A DNA stretch of 8,834 bases, taken from assembly GCA_023409795.1 (NCBI GenBank), contig JAEYQX010000127.1:1-8834 (forward strand), read 5' to 3'. Below the pieces are notes generated by a model. That model did no database searches and was not told where the DNA came from. It worked only from the letters and a program-made list of their open reading frames with translations. Numbering within the stretch: position 1 is the first letter of the stretch; every line of letters begins with the position of its first letter. A program made the position numbers and the translations under genes. Source of the stretch: Pseudomonadota bacterium (GTDB lineage: Bacteria > Pseudomonadota > Alphaproteobacteria > Caulobacterales > Caulobacteraceae). Of the stretch, positions 1 through 6,611 are shown in pieces.

Positions 1-195
1 CACATGAAGCGGATCACGCTGGAGAATATCCGCGACTGTCTGCTGAACATGGAGTTCGAGGTGACCGTGCCTGCACAGATCCAGGAACGCGCCCGCGCCG
101 CTGTGCAGAAGATGGTCGACCTGCCGCCGCCCACAACGCCGGCGCGCTATGACCTGGTCAAGGCGAAGCACGCCGTTGCGGTGGAGCTGATCTGA
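1..195 (+). CDS. nadA: Quinolinate synthase, C-terminal end (partial)
   Basis: This is the 3' end of a gene entering from the left edge, reading His-Met-Lys-Arg-Ile-Thr onward for 64 codons to TGA at 193-195. NadA is a cytoplasmic [4Fe-4S] enzyme that condenses iminoaspartate with dihydroxyacetone phosphate to quinolinate. The MKRITLENI segment, followed by a stretch reading EFEVTVPAQIQERARAAVQK, matches the C-terminal tail of alphaproteobacterial NadA. In the family this follows the last cluster cysteine in a C-P-H-M-K context, and the first codon here (CAC, His) fits; the cysteine itself would lie just outside the window. The assignment rests on recalled family similarity and on nadB and nadC downstream on the same strand. 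The ATG at position 4 is an internal methionine, not a start. Confidence 0.85.
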   Translation, partial: HMKRITLENIRDCLLNMEFEVTVPAQIQERARAAVQKMVDLPPPTTPARYDLVKAKHAVAVELI

Positions 196-251
196 GACCT
201 GCGGCCTCGCGAGCCATTGCCGGTTCCCCCTGCCGCGCCCAGTTCCCTGAC

Positions 252-1100
252 ATGAGTGATCAAGACACGCCCCGCCGTCCCGGCCCCTGGGACCTGCCGT
301 CGACGCAAGCCGACCAGCCACCGGCTGCGCCTGCGCGCCCGGCCGCCCGGGTCGAGGACAAGGGCCAGAACCCAGCCTGGGCCATTGCCTCAACCCTGCT
401 GATGGCCGGCTTCCTGTGGTTGATCACCGGCAGTGTCGTCGTGGCCGGGGCGGTGCTGTTTGGCCTGTTCGTCCACGAATACGGCCACGTCCTGGCCATG
501 AACCGGCTGGGGATGGGGCCTGCGCGCATCTATATCATCCCCTTCCTGGGGGGCCTGGCCAAGGGTCAGCGCAACCCCAGGACCGAGTGGGACGGGGTGC
601 TGGTTTCGCTGGCGGGCCCGGCCTTTGGCCTGGTGGCCATGATCCCCTTTGTCGCCGTGGGCCTGGCCCTGGGCTCGGTCGAGTGGCTGATGGGGGCCTT
701 TTTCATTGCCATGATCAATCTGGTGAACCTGTTGCCCGCGCCGCCCCTGGACGGGTCAAAGGCCCTGGGGCCGGTGCTGACCCGGGTGCATCCGCGGCTG
801 GAGCAGGTGGCCCTGCTGGCCGTCGGCGGCCTGGCCGTCTGGTGGGGCCTGTCGACGGGACGCTATATCCTGGCGGTCTTCCTGGGTATCGCCATCCTGG
901 GCCACCTTAAGCGCGGTGTCTGGCGCGCGGCCTGGGGGCAACTGAGCTGGCCCGAGGCGGGCAGGAGCCTGGGGCTTTACCTGCTGACGGCCCTGGCCTG
1001 TGCGGCGGCGGCCATCGGCGCGCTTCTGCCCGCGACGGGCGGCGAGGTGGGGCCGGCCCTGCAGATGGGCCTGCGTTTTATCGGTGTAGGAGGCCATTAG
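252..1100 (+). CDS. M50 (site-2-protease-like) membrane metallopeptidase
   Basis: This predicted integral-membrane zinc metallopeptidase has 282 residues. Residues 1-40 are a Pro/Ala-rich, probably cytoplasmic tail. Hydrophobic segments follow from about residue 42. The zinc-binding HEYGH (HExxH) is at 75-79 inside a membrane segment, AGPAFG is at 121-126, and the second family motif NLLPAPPLDG, whose Asp is the usual third zinc ligand, is at 159-168. More hydrophobic segments lie at about 185-215 and 240-262. Both active-site motifs are intact, so it should be catalytically competent; the substrate is unknown. The family cleaves transmembrane substrates such as anti-sigma factors or signal-peptide remnants. 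It begins 56 bases after nadA and ends 3 bases before the proposed nadB start, with the nadB ribosome-binding site inside its last codons. Its own Shine-Dalgarno sequence is weak, suggesting coupling to nadA. The ATG at 252 is kept because the GPW-containing N-terminus looks natural. Confidence 0.85.
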   Translation: MSDQDTPRRPGPWDLPSTQADQPPAAPARPAARVEDKGQNPAWAIASTLLMAGFLWLITGSVVVAGAVLFGLFVHEYGHVLAMNRLGMGPARIYIIPFLGGLAKGQRNPRTEWDGVLVSLAGPAFGLVAMIPFVAVGLALGSVEWLMGAFFIAMINLVNLLPAPPLDGSKALGPVLTRVHPRLEQVALLAVGGLAVWWGLSTGRYILAVFLGIAILGHLKRGVWRAAWGQLSWPEAGRSLGLYLLTALACAAAAIGALLPATGGEVGPALQMGLRFIGVGGH

Positions 1101-1106
1101 GCCATA
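1088..1106 (+). promoter_or_regulatory. Ribosome-binding site and presumed ATA start of nadB
   Basis: A perfect AGGAGG at 1088-1093 lies inside the last codons of the peptidase gene. Ten bases further on is ATA at 1104-1106, in the nadB frame. No ATG, GTG or TTG occurs in frame between the peptidase stop (TAG, 1098-1100) and position 1197, where a start would remove the FAD-binding glycine loop. ATA is therefore the best-positioned initiation codon, or an ATG altered by mutation or sequencing error. Confidence 0.5.
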
Positions 1107-2615
1107 GCGCGTATCCGGCATGACGGGCCGCTAATCATCGGCGGCGGGCTGGCGGGTCTTTCGGCCGCCCTGGAGGCGGCCCCGGCCAAGGCCCTGGTGG
1201 TGACGCCCGAGCCGCTTCTGAATGCCTGTTCCTCGGCCTGGGCCCAGGGCGGACTGGCTGCGGCCCTGACCCCCAGCGACAGCCCCGTGCTGCACGCGCG
1301 CGATACCGAGGGGGCGGGGGCCGGCCTGGTCGCGCCGGACGCAGCGCGGGCCCTGACGGAACGGGGCCGCGAGACGGTCGAGTGGCTGGCGTCTCTGGGC
1401 GCGCCCTTTGACCGGGACGAGGCGGGGGGCTTTTCGGTCAGCCTTGAGGCCGCCCACAGCTTGCCGCGCGTGGCCCGTGTGGGTGGCGACGGGGCAGGGC
1501 GGGCCATCCTGTCGGCGGTGGTGACGGCGGCCCGGGCCTCTGGCCACATCGAGATCTGGGAAGACGGTCGCCTGCGGGGCCTGATCCAGGACATCGACGG
1601 CCGCGTGCGCGGGGCGGTGATCGAGCGGCGCGGTGGCAAGCTGGATGAGGTGTTTGCCACGGCGGTGATCCTGGCCACCGGTGGCGTGGGCGGCCTGTTC
1701 GAGGTGACCACCAATCCCTCGGCCCTGCGCGGCGAGGGCCTGGCTTTGGCGGCGCTGGCCGGGGCCGAGATCCTGGACCCCGAGTTTGTCCAGTTCCACC
1801 CCACCGCCATTGATGTCGGCCTGGACCCCGCGCCCCTGGCCACCGAGGCCCTGCGCGGCGAGGGAGCGCGGCTGGTCGATGGCAGCGGGGCCTATCTGCT
1901 GGGACCCGATCCTGACGCGGACCTGGCGTCGCGCGATATTGTGGCGCGGGCCGTCCACGCCGCCCGCACCGAGGGGCGCGGGGCCTTCCTTGACGCCACC
2001 CAGGCCGTGGGCGGGGCCTTCCCGCACGAGTTTCCGGCGGTCTTTGCCGCCTGCATGCGCGCCGGACTGGACCCGCGCGTCAGCCCGATCCCGGTGGCAG
2101 CGGCGGCCCACTACCACATGGGCGGGATCGTCGCCGATGATGAGGGGCGCACCGGCGTGCCGGGCCTCTATGCCATTGGCGAGTGCGCCGCCACCGGGGT
2201 GCACGGGGCCAACCGACTGGCGTCCAACTCCCTGCTGGAAGCGGGGGCCTTTGGCCGCAGGGCCGGCCGGGCGGCTGCGCTTGAGGTTCGCCATCCCCGC
2301 GCCGAGTTGCGCCCGCAGCGGGTGCTGGGCGACCTGCCCGACGAGGCCCTTGGCCAGCTGCGCGCCGCCATGACGCGCCATGCCGGCGTGGTGCGCGACG
2401 AGGCGGGGCTGACGGCCCTGTGCCAACTGATCGAGACGCTGAAGGCGCGGTATCCGGATGCCGCCCCCCTGGTCACGGCGGGACTCATGGCCGAAGGCGC
2501 GCTGAACCGCCGCGAAAGCCGGGGCGGCCACTATCGCGCCGACTATCCGCAAAGCCTGCCGATCGCCCATCATACCCGCATCACCCTGCCGGTCCCGGCC
2601 GGGGTAGAGCCCTGA
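1104..2615 (+). CDS. nadB: L-aspartate oxidase
   Basis: This FAD flavoenzyme oxidises L-aspartate to iminoaspartate, the first step of de novo NAD synthesis, and feeds NadA. Counted from the proposed ATA start it has 503 residues, within the normal family range. The dinucleotide-binding loop IIGGGLAGLSAA is at residues 11-22. The flavin segment SSAWAQGGLAAAL is at about 43-55 and LEAAHS at 114-119. TGGVGG is at 192-197 and QFHPTAI at 230-236. SRDIVARAV, with the Arg matching catalytic Arg290 of the E. coli enzyme, is at 276-284. AAHYHMGGI and GANRLASNSLLEA, with the second active-site Arg, are at 334-342 and 368-380. The C-terminal helical domain carries ESRGGHYRADYP. The nearest conventional in-frame start, GTG at 1197, would delete the FAD loop, so it is rejected. 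The gene is in the same frame as the upstream peptidase. Identity is very secure; the start is not. Confidence 0.93.
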   Translation: MARIRHDGPLIIGGGLAGLSAALEAAPAKALVVTPEPLLNACSSAWAQGGLAAALTPSDSPVLHARDTEGAGAGLVAPDAARALTERGRETVEWLASLGAPFDRDEAGGFSVSLEAAHSLPRVARVGGDGAGRAILSAVVTAARASGHIEIWEDGRLRGLIQDIDGRVRGAVIERRGGKLDEVFATAVILATGGVGGLFEVTTNPSALRGEGLALAALAGAEILDPEFVQFHPTAIDVGLDPAPLATEALRGEGARLVDGSGAYLLGPDPDADLASRDIVARAVHAARTEGRGAFLDATQAVGGAFPHEFPAVFAACMRAGLDPRVSPIPVAAAAHYHMGGIVADDEGRTGVPGLYAIGECAATGVHGANRLASNSLLEAGAFGRRAGRAAALEVRHPRAELRPQRVLGDLPDEALGQLRAAMTRHAGVVRDEAGLTALCQLIETLKARYPDAAPLVTAGLMAEGALNRRESRGGHYRADYPQSLPIAHHTRITLPVPAGVEP

Positions 2616-2637
2616 ACTGCTGCCGAAGGATCGCCTG

Positions 2638-3489
2638 ATGACCCGCGCCCTGCCTGACCTGTTGATCGAGCCTGTCGTGCGCATGGCCCTGGCCGAGGAC
2701 CTGGGTCGCACCGGCGACGTGACGGCCCAGGCCTGCATCCCCGAGGACGCCCGCTTCAAGGCCGTCTTTACGGCGCGCCAGGCAGGCGTCATGGCCGGTG
2801 GGGCCGTGGTGCGCCTGACCATCCATGCCCTGGATGCCAGCGCCACCGTGACGCCCCGCGTGGCCGACGGCGAGGCCTTCGAGGCCGGCACGGTCCTGAT
2901 CGAGGCCGAGGCCAATGCCCGGGCCCTGCTGTCGGCAGAGCGGACGGCGCTGAACCTGCTGGCCCGGATGTGCGGCATCGCCACCCTGACCCGCACCTAT
3001 GTCGCGGCGGTGGCCGGGACCGCGGCGCGGATCGCCGATACCCGCAAGACCATGCCGGGGCTGCGGGCGCTGGACAAGCACGCGGTGGCCTGCGGCGGCG
3101 GGCTGAACCACCGCTTTGGCCTGGATGACGCCATCCTGATCAAGGACAACCACGTGGCGGTCTGCGGCAGTGCGGGCGAGGCCGTGCGCCGCGCCAGGGC
3201 CTTTGCGCCCCATCTGATGAAGGTCGAGGTCGAGGTCGATACCCTGGAGCAGCTGGACGAGGTCCTGGCCGAGGCTCCCGACGTCATCATGCTGGACAAC
3301 TTCAGCCTGGATGACCTGAAGGAGGCCGTGCGCCGGGCGCGGGCGGGCGGTTCGGTGGTGCTGGAGGCCTCAGGCGGGGTCAACCTGTCGACCGTGGCCG
3401 ACATCGCCGCCACGGGCGTGGACGTGATCTCGGTCGGGGCCCTGACCCATTCGGTCAGTCAGCTGGATATCGGACTGGACGCGGGCTGA
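2638..3489 (+). CDS. nadC: Nicotinate-nucleotide (quinolinate) pyrophosphorylase, carboxylating
   Basis: NadC transfers the phosphoribosyl group of PRPP to quinolinate and decarboxylates it to nicotinate mononucleotide, completing the pathway begun by NadB and NadA. The protein has 283 residues, a normal length. EDLGRTGDVT is at residues 20-29, typical of the N-terminal domain. ERTALNLLARMCGIAT is at 101-116. ADTRKTMPGLRALDKHAV, with the substrate-phosphate-binding Arg and Lys, is at 133-150. GGGLNHRFGLDDAILIKDNH, with His158, Arg159 and Lys169, is at 153-172. EVEVD is at 197-201, MLDN at 218-221 and EASGG at 243-247. The final SVGALTHS closes the barrel. The gene starts 22 bases after nadB, with GAAGGA at 2625-2630 seven bases before the ATG. 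Its last 31 bases overlap the convergent acyltransferase gene. Confidence 0.95.
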   Translation: MTRALPDLLIEPVVRMALAEDLGRTGDVTAQACIPEDARFKAVFTARQAGVMAGGAVVRLTIHALDASATVTPRVADGEAFEAGTVLIEAEANARALLSAERTALNLLARMCGIATLTRTYVAAVAGTAARIADTRKTMPGLRALDKHAVACGGGLNHRFGLDDAILIKDNHVAVCGSAGEAVRRARAFAPHLMKVEVEVDTLEQLDEVLAEAPDVIMLDNFSLDDLKEAVRRARAGGSVVLEASGGVNLSTVADIAATGVDVISVGALTHSVSQLDIGLDAG

Positions 3490-4592
3490 AGCGCCAGGGA
3501 GCGTGGCTGGTCGAACCAGCGCGCCCGGATCCATTTCTGCAAGGGGGCGTCGATCAGCCGGTTGTAGAGATCGGCTGCCACCAGGGCTGCCCCCAGGGCT
3601 CCCAGCCAGATGACCCAGGCCAACGGTCCCTGTGCCGCCGGGGGATAGAGGCCCTGGATAACCGGCACGATGACGTCGAAGCAGACGGCTCCGGTCAGGG
3701 TGTGGGTCATGAACAGGCTGAAGCTGACCTTGGCTCCCCAGGCCGCCCCCGGAATGGGCCGGTCGACCACATGGGAGCCGCAGCCCAGCATCAGCAGCAT
3801 GATGGCTATCAGGCTAAGGGTATCGGGGCCCTGGCTGAGGATGTCCACGCCGACCAGCCCGGCGGCAAAGGCCACGATCAGATGGGACCTGTCGGGCGTC
3901 CAGTTGGCCGTCTCGACGCACCGGGCGATCAGCAGGCCGACGACGAACAGGGGAAAGGCTCGGATCAGCGACAGCGAATACGGCAGCTGGAACAGGGAGG
4001 TGCCCAGGGTGCTGAGGCTGATGACTTGGCCCGCCATCAGCAGGGTCACCGCCAGCGTCAGCGGCGTCATGGGGCCCGGCAGGCGCGTCAGGCTGCGCCA
4101 CAGCCACGGCATGGCGGCATAGCAGATCAGCAGGGCTGACAGGGTCCAGGCCGGGGTGTTCCACTGGCCGCCGCCCGCGCCAAGGGCGTGCAGCAGCAGG
4201 ACCTGGGCCGGGATACCGCTGAGGGGGAAGTTTTCAGGATGGGTCGGTGCCTTGCCGATCAGGCCCGCGACCACGACCATCACGACCAGCAGGCCCAGGG
4301 TGATCAGGTGGGTCGGATAGGAGCGGGCAAACCGCTTGAGCCAGAAGCTCATGGGCGCGATGCGGCCGGTCTCCAGCCCCCGGCCATAGGCGCGGGCCAG
4401 GACAACGCCGGACAGCATCAGGAAGAAGTCGGTGGCCAGATAGCCGCGTGCCCAGATGTCGTGCACGGCGTGCAGGGGCACCGGTGCCTGGTCCCCGAAA
4501 TGAAACAGGACCACGAACAGGGACGCGGCAAATCTCAGGGCATCCAGGCCCCCGCCGCGCACGGGGCTCAGCTGACGACTGTGGCTCGGCAT
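3459..4592 (-). CDS. Acyltransferase 3 (OafA/YrhL-type) membrane acyltransferase
   Basis: This multi-pass inner-membrane protein is predicted to transfer an acyl group, often acetyl, to an extracytoplasmic sugar such as an O-antigen, exopolysaccharide or peptidoglycan residue; the substrate cannot be read here. From ATG at 4592 it has 377 residues with about ten hydrophobic segments. LDALRFAASLFVVLFHFG at residues 16-33 is the family opening motif, with the conserved Arg20 and catalytic-type His31. FFLMLSGVVLARAYG at 56-70 is the next signature. FSLFMTHTL lies near residue 291, and a final helix precedes LIDAPLQKWIRAR. Many members carry WSLSxE near the middle; here the run is WTLSAL at 149-154, so the Glu position is Leu. 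An in-frame ATG at 4625 would add 11 residues but lacks a clear ribosome site; a weak GGA at 4601-4603 favours 4592. The C-terminus overlaps nadC tail to tail. Confidence 0.85.
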   Translation of the reverse strand: MPSHSRQLSPVRGGGLDALRFAASLFVVLFHFGDQAPVPLHAVHDIWARGYLATDFFLMLSGVVLARAYGRGLETGRIAPMSFWLKRFARSYPTHLITLGLLVVMVVVAGLIGKAPTHPENFPLSGIPAQVLLLHALGAGGGQWNTPAWTLSALLICYAAMPWLWRSLTRLPGPMTPLTLAVTLLMAGQVISLSTLGTSLFQLPYSLSLIRAFPLFVVGLLIARCVETANWTPDRSHLIVAFAAGLVGVDILSQGPDTLSLIAIMLLMLGCGSHVVDRPIPGAAWGAKVSFSLFMTHTLTGAVCFDVIVPVIQGLYPPAAQGPLAWVIWLGALGAALVAADLYNRLIDAPLQKWIRARWFDQPRSLALQPASSPISS

Positions 4593-4684
4593 TCGCCTGT
4601 TCCGATACTCCCTGGCCGGACACATCGACCCGGGGATCAGTTCAGCAAGTCAGGCGCCGCATCGAATGTGCCAAACCGGGACGG

Positions 4685-4711
4685 GCCAGGGTGGCGCAGG
4701 GCCGCCCTGGC
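4685..4711 (-). terminator. Possible hairpin after the SleB-type hydrolase gene
   Basis: A seven-base inverted repeat, GCCAGGG with CCCTGGC, encloses 13 bases just downstream of the hydrolase stop on the minus strand. There is no T-run after it, so it could be a weak or factor-dependent terminator, an mRNA-stabilising hairpin, or chance in GC-rich DNA. It lies between two genes on the same strand. Confidence 0.25.
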
Positions 4712-4714
4712 GGA

Positions 4715-5746
4715 TCAGCTGGCGACGGCCTCGACGGAGACCGGGGTGGCCGGGGCGTCAGAGACCGTCTGGATCGCCGGGGTGGCGACGGCTGCGGCCG
4801 CAGCGGGTGCGGTTTCGGCAGCGACCAGGGTCTGGTAGGCCACCGGGCCGTTGCTGGCCGGGGCCGCCGGGGCGGTGCTGGCGGTGATCAGGCGGGCCTC
4901 CGACGCAGTTGAGGGCACCGGGTTGCGCTGGAAGGCGTCGCCCGAGCCGGCGCGGCCGCCAAAGCGATAGAAGAGGTGATCGCCGACCTGGCCAACCTTG
5001 ACCAGGCGGTGACGCCACGAGGGGGAGACGCTGGTGGTGTGGAAGTGGGTGGCATTGCCGACGCTGGCATAGACCTTGCCCGACAGGGCCTGGGAGGCGA
5101 TGTCACGGGCGCGGTTCCAGGCGGCGGTCTGGACCGGGGCGCGCATGGCCCCGTTGCAGGTAAAGCTGAACTGGCAGCCGGTGGAGCGGTTCGAGCCCTG
5201 ATAGACCACGCCGCAGATCGACTTGGGGAAGGCAGGATGGCGGACCCGGTTCAGGACCACCTGGGTCACGGCCCGCATGCCGTCAGCCCCTTCGCCGCGC
5301 GCCTCGTAATAGGCCACGCGCGTCAGGCAATCCAGGTCGCGCGACTGGTCCAGGGCACCGGACATCTGGAACGGACGGGCGGCAACGGGCGTTACGGGCT
5401 TGGATGTGTCCTGCAGGCGGGCCATCAGCAGATCGGCCTGGCGGTCGCGACGGGCAGCGCCGTCAAGACCATAGGCGTCGTGGCGATTGGCAATGGCCAT
5501 GGCGCTGGCATCCAGGCCGCCGGCAGCGGCCGCCATGGCTTCCTGGCTGTAGCCTTCGGCTTCCGCAGCTTGCAGACGCTCGACCTTGGCACGGACGGTA
5601 GCGGCCTGAACCGCCTCACCGCCCAGATAGGCACCGCCGACTCCGAGGCCGATCACACCGCCAAGGGCGACAATCGCCACGCGGGATCGCAACTCGACCG
5701 AGAGGGCGGCACGCACGAAGGCGCGCGTCTGCGAGATGTAAGTCAA
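4715..5746 (-). CDS. SleB-family (Hydrolase_2) membrane-anchored cell-wall hydrolase
   Basis: This predicted peptidoglycan hydrolase of the SleB lytic-transglycosylase-like family has 343 residues. A short N-terminal basic segment is followed by one hydrophobic segment at about 22-44, probably an uncleaved anchor placing the rest in the periplasm. A variable linker runs to about 135, and the catalytic domain covers about 138-265. The family signature YYEARGEG is at 146-153, with Glu148 the expected catalytic acid. VVLNRVRHPAFP is at 163-174, CGVVYQG at 178-184 and CQFSFTC at 191-197. NATHFH is at 231-236 and HLFYRFGG at 257-264. Cysteines sit at 140, 178, 191 and 197. The C-terminal 70 residues are Ala/Pro/Thr-rich low complexity. 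The start is TTG at 5744-5746: no ATG or GTG precedes it in frame back to the nearest stop, and AGGA lies about eight bases upstream. The downstream paralogue at 7714 has the same cysteine spacing. Confidence 0.88.
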   Translation of the reverse strand: MTYISQTRAFVRAALSVELRSRVAIVALGGVIGLGVGGAYLGGEAVQAATVRAKVERLQAAEAEGYSQEAMAAAAGGLDASAMAIANRHDAYGLDGAARRDRQADLLMARLQDTSKPVTPVAARPFQMSGALDQSRDLDCLTRVAYYEARGEGADGMRAVTQVVLNRVRHPAFPKSICGVVYQGSNRSTGCQFSFTCNGAMRAPVQTAAWNRARDIASQALSGKVYASVGNATHFHTTSVSPSWRHRLVKVGQVGDHLFYRFGGRAGSGDAFQRNPVPSTASEARLITASTAPAAPASNGPVAYQTLVAAETAPAAAAAVATPAIQTVSDAPATPVSVEAVAS

Positions 5747-6009
5747 ACGCCTTATCCTGTTCAGCAGGGCAAGGATGCTGCCCCTGTCGTAATCAAATCC
5801 AGGCGCACTGACACAGGTCGCATAGCCGGCTTTGATCGGTCCCGTGACCGTTTCGGGTCAGCGAGGAAGCCGGGCCTATAGCCATGGTTTTATGGCGTCA
5901 ATGTGTTTGATTCGCCAGAGACAGTTTAATTTCAGATCTGCCCCTGTGGGTAAGAGACCAGTCCGAGGCCCCGTTCAGAGGGCGGTTGAACAGCTGCCAG
6001 GTAATCTTG

Positions 6010-6030
6010 TGAATACTGTATTCATATACA
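6010..6030. promoter_or_regulatory. Overlapping dyad symmetries, possible operator
   Basis: TGAATAC-T-GTATTCA at 6010-6024 is a perfect 7+1+7 inverted repeat. It overlaps a second one, TGTAT-TCAT-ATACA, at 6017-6030. Both lie in the AT-rich part of the divergent intergenic region, where a regulator could act on either neighbour. The half-sites resemble operators bound by dimeric helix-turn-helix repressors such as the GntR family, but I cannot assign a regulator. AT-rich dyads can also arise by chance. Confidence 0.4.
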
Positions 6031-6119
6031 ACCGCAGGATTTATGGCCTGTATCCTATCTTTCAAAAAACCGTTTTCGCGGCAAATGAATACATGGACCC
6101 GGCCATGGCGGCGGAGCGC

Positions 6120-6144
6120 GGAACTAACTGGCCCGGATGGCGTT
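6120..6144 (+). promoter_or_regulatory. EcfG (general stress sigma factor) type promoter
   Basis: GGAAC at 6120-6124 and CGTT at 6141-6144 are separated by exactly 16 bases. This matches the alphaproteobacterial general-stress consensus GGAAC-N16/17-CGTT used by EcfG/SigT-type sigma factors. Transcription would begin near 6150, leaving roughly 25 bases of leader before the ATG at 6176 and including the AAGGAG at 6162-6167. Position and spacing both fit a promoter for the lipoprotein gene. Confidence 0.65.
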
Positions 6145-6175
6145 ACAAGGCGAAACAATTCAAGGAGTTCGCGTC

Positions 6176-6373
6176 ATGGCGCGCATGATGACCCGTAGTG
6201 CCCTGTTCGTCGCCGCTGGCCTGGCTGTGGCCGGTCTCGCTGCCTGTGGGCAAACCATCGAGCAGAAGGCTGCGACCGGTGCGGTGGCCGGTGCCGTCGT
6301 GGCTGGTCCGGTCGGTGCGGCCGTGGGCGGCGCGGCCGGTGCCGCAGTCGGCAAGGTCGATCCCAAGCCCTGA
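6176..6373 (+). CDS. Small glycine-zipper lipoprotein
   Basis: This is a 65-residue predicted lipoprotein. Arginines at residues 3 and 7 are followed by a hydrophobic stretch and a lipobox LAAC at 21-24, so Cys24 would be lipidated and about 42 residues would remain at the membrane. The mature part is Gly/Ala/Val-rich from about 31 to 57, with small residues spaced like a glycine zipper that could pack in or against a membrane, and ends in a short KVDPKP tail. ATG at 6176 is chosen over the in-frame ATG at 6137 because AAGGAG lies eight bases before it and the shorter N-terminus gives a normal signal peptide. The upstream EcfG-type sequence suggests induction under general stress. I recognise no named family; function is unknown beyond a likely envelope location. 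Confidence 0.75.
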   Translation: MARMMTRSALFVAAGLAVAGLAACGQTIEQKAATGAVAGAVVAGPVGAAVGGAAGAAVGKVDPKP

Positions 6374-6379
6374 CGGCCG

Positions 6380-6399
6380 GGGTCCTGGTACCAGGACCC
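6380..6399. terminator. 20-base perfect palindrome after the lipoprotein gene
   Basis: GGGTCCTGGTACCAGGACCC begins six bases after the lipoprotein stop and is perfectly self-complementary. As RNA it would form an eight-base-pair stem with a GUAC loop, a strong hairpin. No T-run follows, so it is not a textbook intrinsic terminator. It may end or stabilise the short transcript, or be a protein-binding site. Confidence 0.4.
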
Positions 6400-6611
6400 G
6401 TGACGGTGCTGCAGGGCCGATAGGTCGGCTTTGGGATCACTTTGGCTGACAAAATTAGCCCTTATGGCCCGGCTGTGACCGGCAAAGCTTGATTTCCGGG
6501 CGGGATTGGGCTTTGGCAGCGCGCCGGGCTGTTTGCGCGCCTGCGCTCATATAGGGCCGCCGTCGACAGGCGACCGCCCCCTCTGCCAATGAAGGAAGAC
6601 CGTCTCTACGC

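Larger units (their letters stand above)
5747..6175. other. Non-coding gap between divergent genes, with AT-rich stretch
   Basis: About 430 bases separate the minus-strand hydrolase from the plus-strand lipoprotein. Open frames crossing it (5832-6188 on +, 5898-6158 on -) have no recognisable protein features and no clear ribosome sites, so I call it non-coding. Positions 6001-6080 hold only about 30 G or C in 80, in sharp contrast with the GC-rich genes around. The gap contains dyad symmetries near 6010-6030, a small AAAAC-C-GTTTT dyad at 6066-6076, one GATTC (a CcrM-type GANTC methylation site) at 5909-5913, and the EcfG-type promoter at 6120-6144. Confidence 0.7.

Noticed and set aside
1197..2615. 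GTG at 1197 as the nadB start
   Set aside because: It would remove the FAD-binding GGGLAGL loop and has no ribosome-binding site; the frame and homology clearly extend upstream.
1131..2996. 621-codon open frame on the minus strand across nadB and nadC
   Set aside because: It is antisense to two unmistakable enzyme genes, its translation has no recognisable domain, and long shadow frames are expected in GC-rich coding DNA.
3702..4139. 145-codon plus-strand frame within the acyltransferase gene
   Set aside because: It is a shadow of a convincing membrane acyltransferase on the other strand; its Gln/Gly/Asp-rich translation has no domain.
5832..6188. 118-codon plus-strand frame across the intergenic gap
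   Set aside because: It covers the promoter region of the lipoprotein, has no ribosome site or family features, and its composition differs from real genes here.
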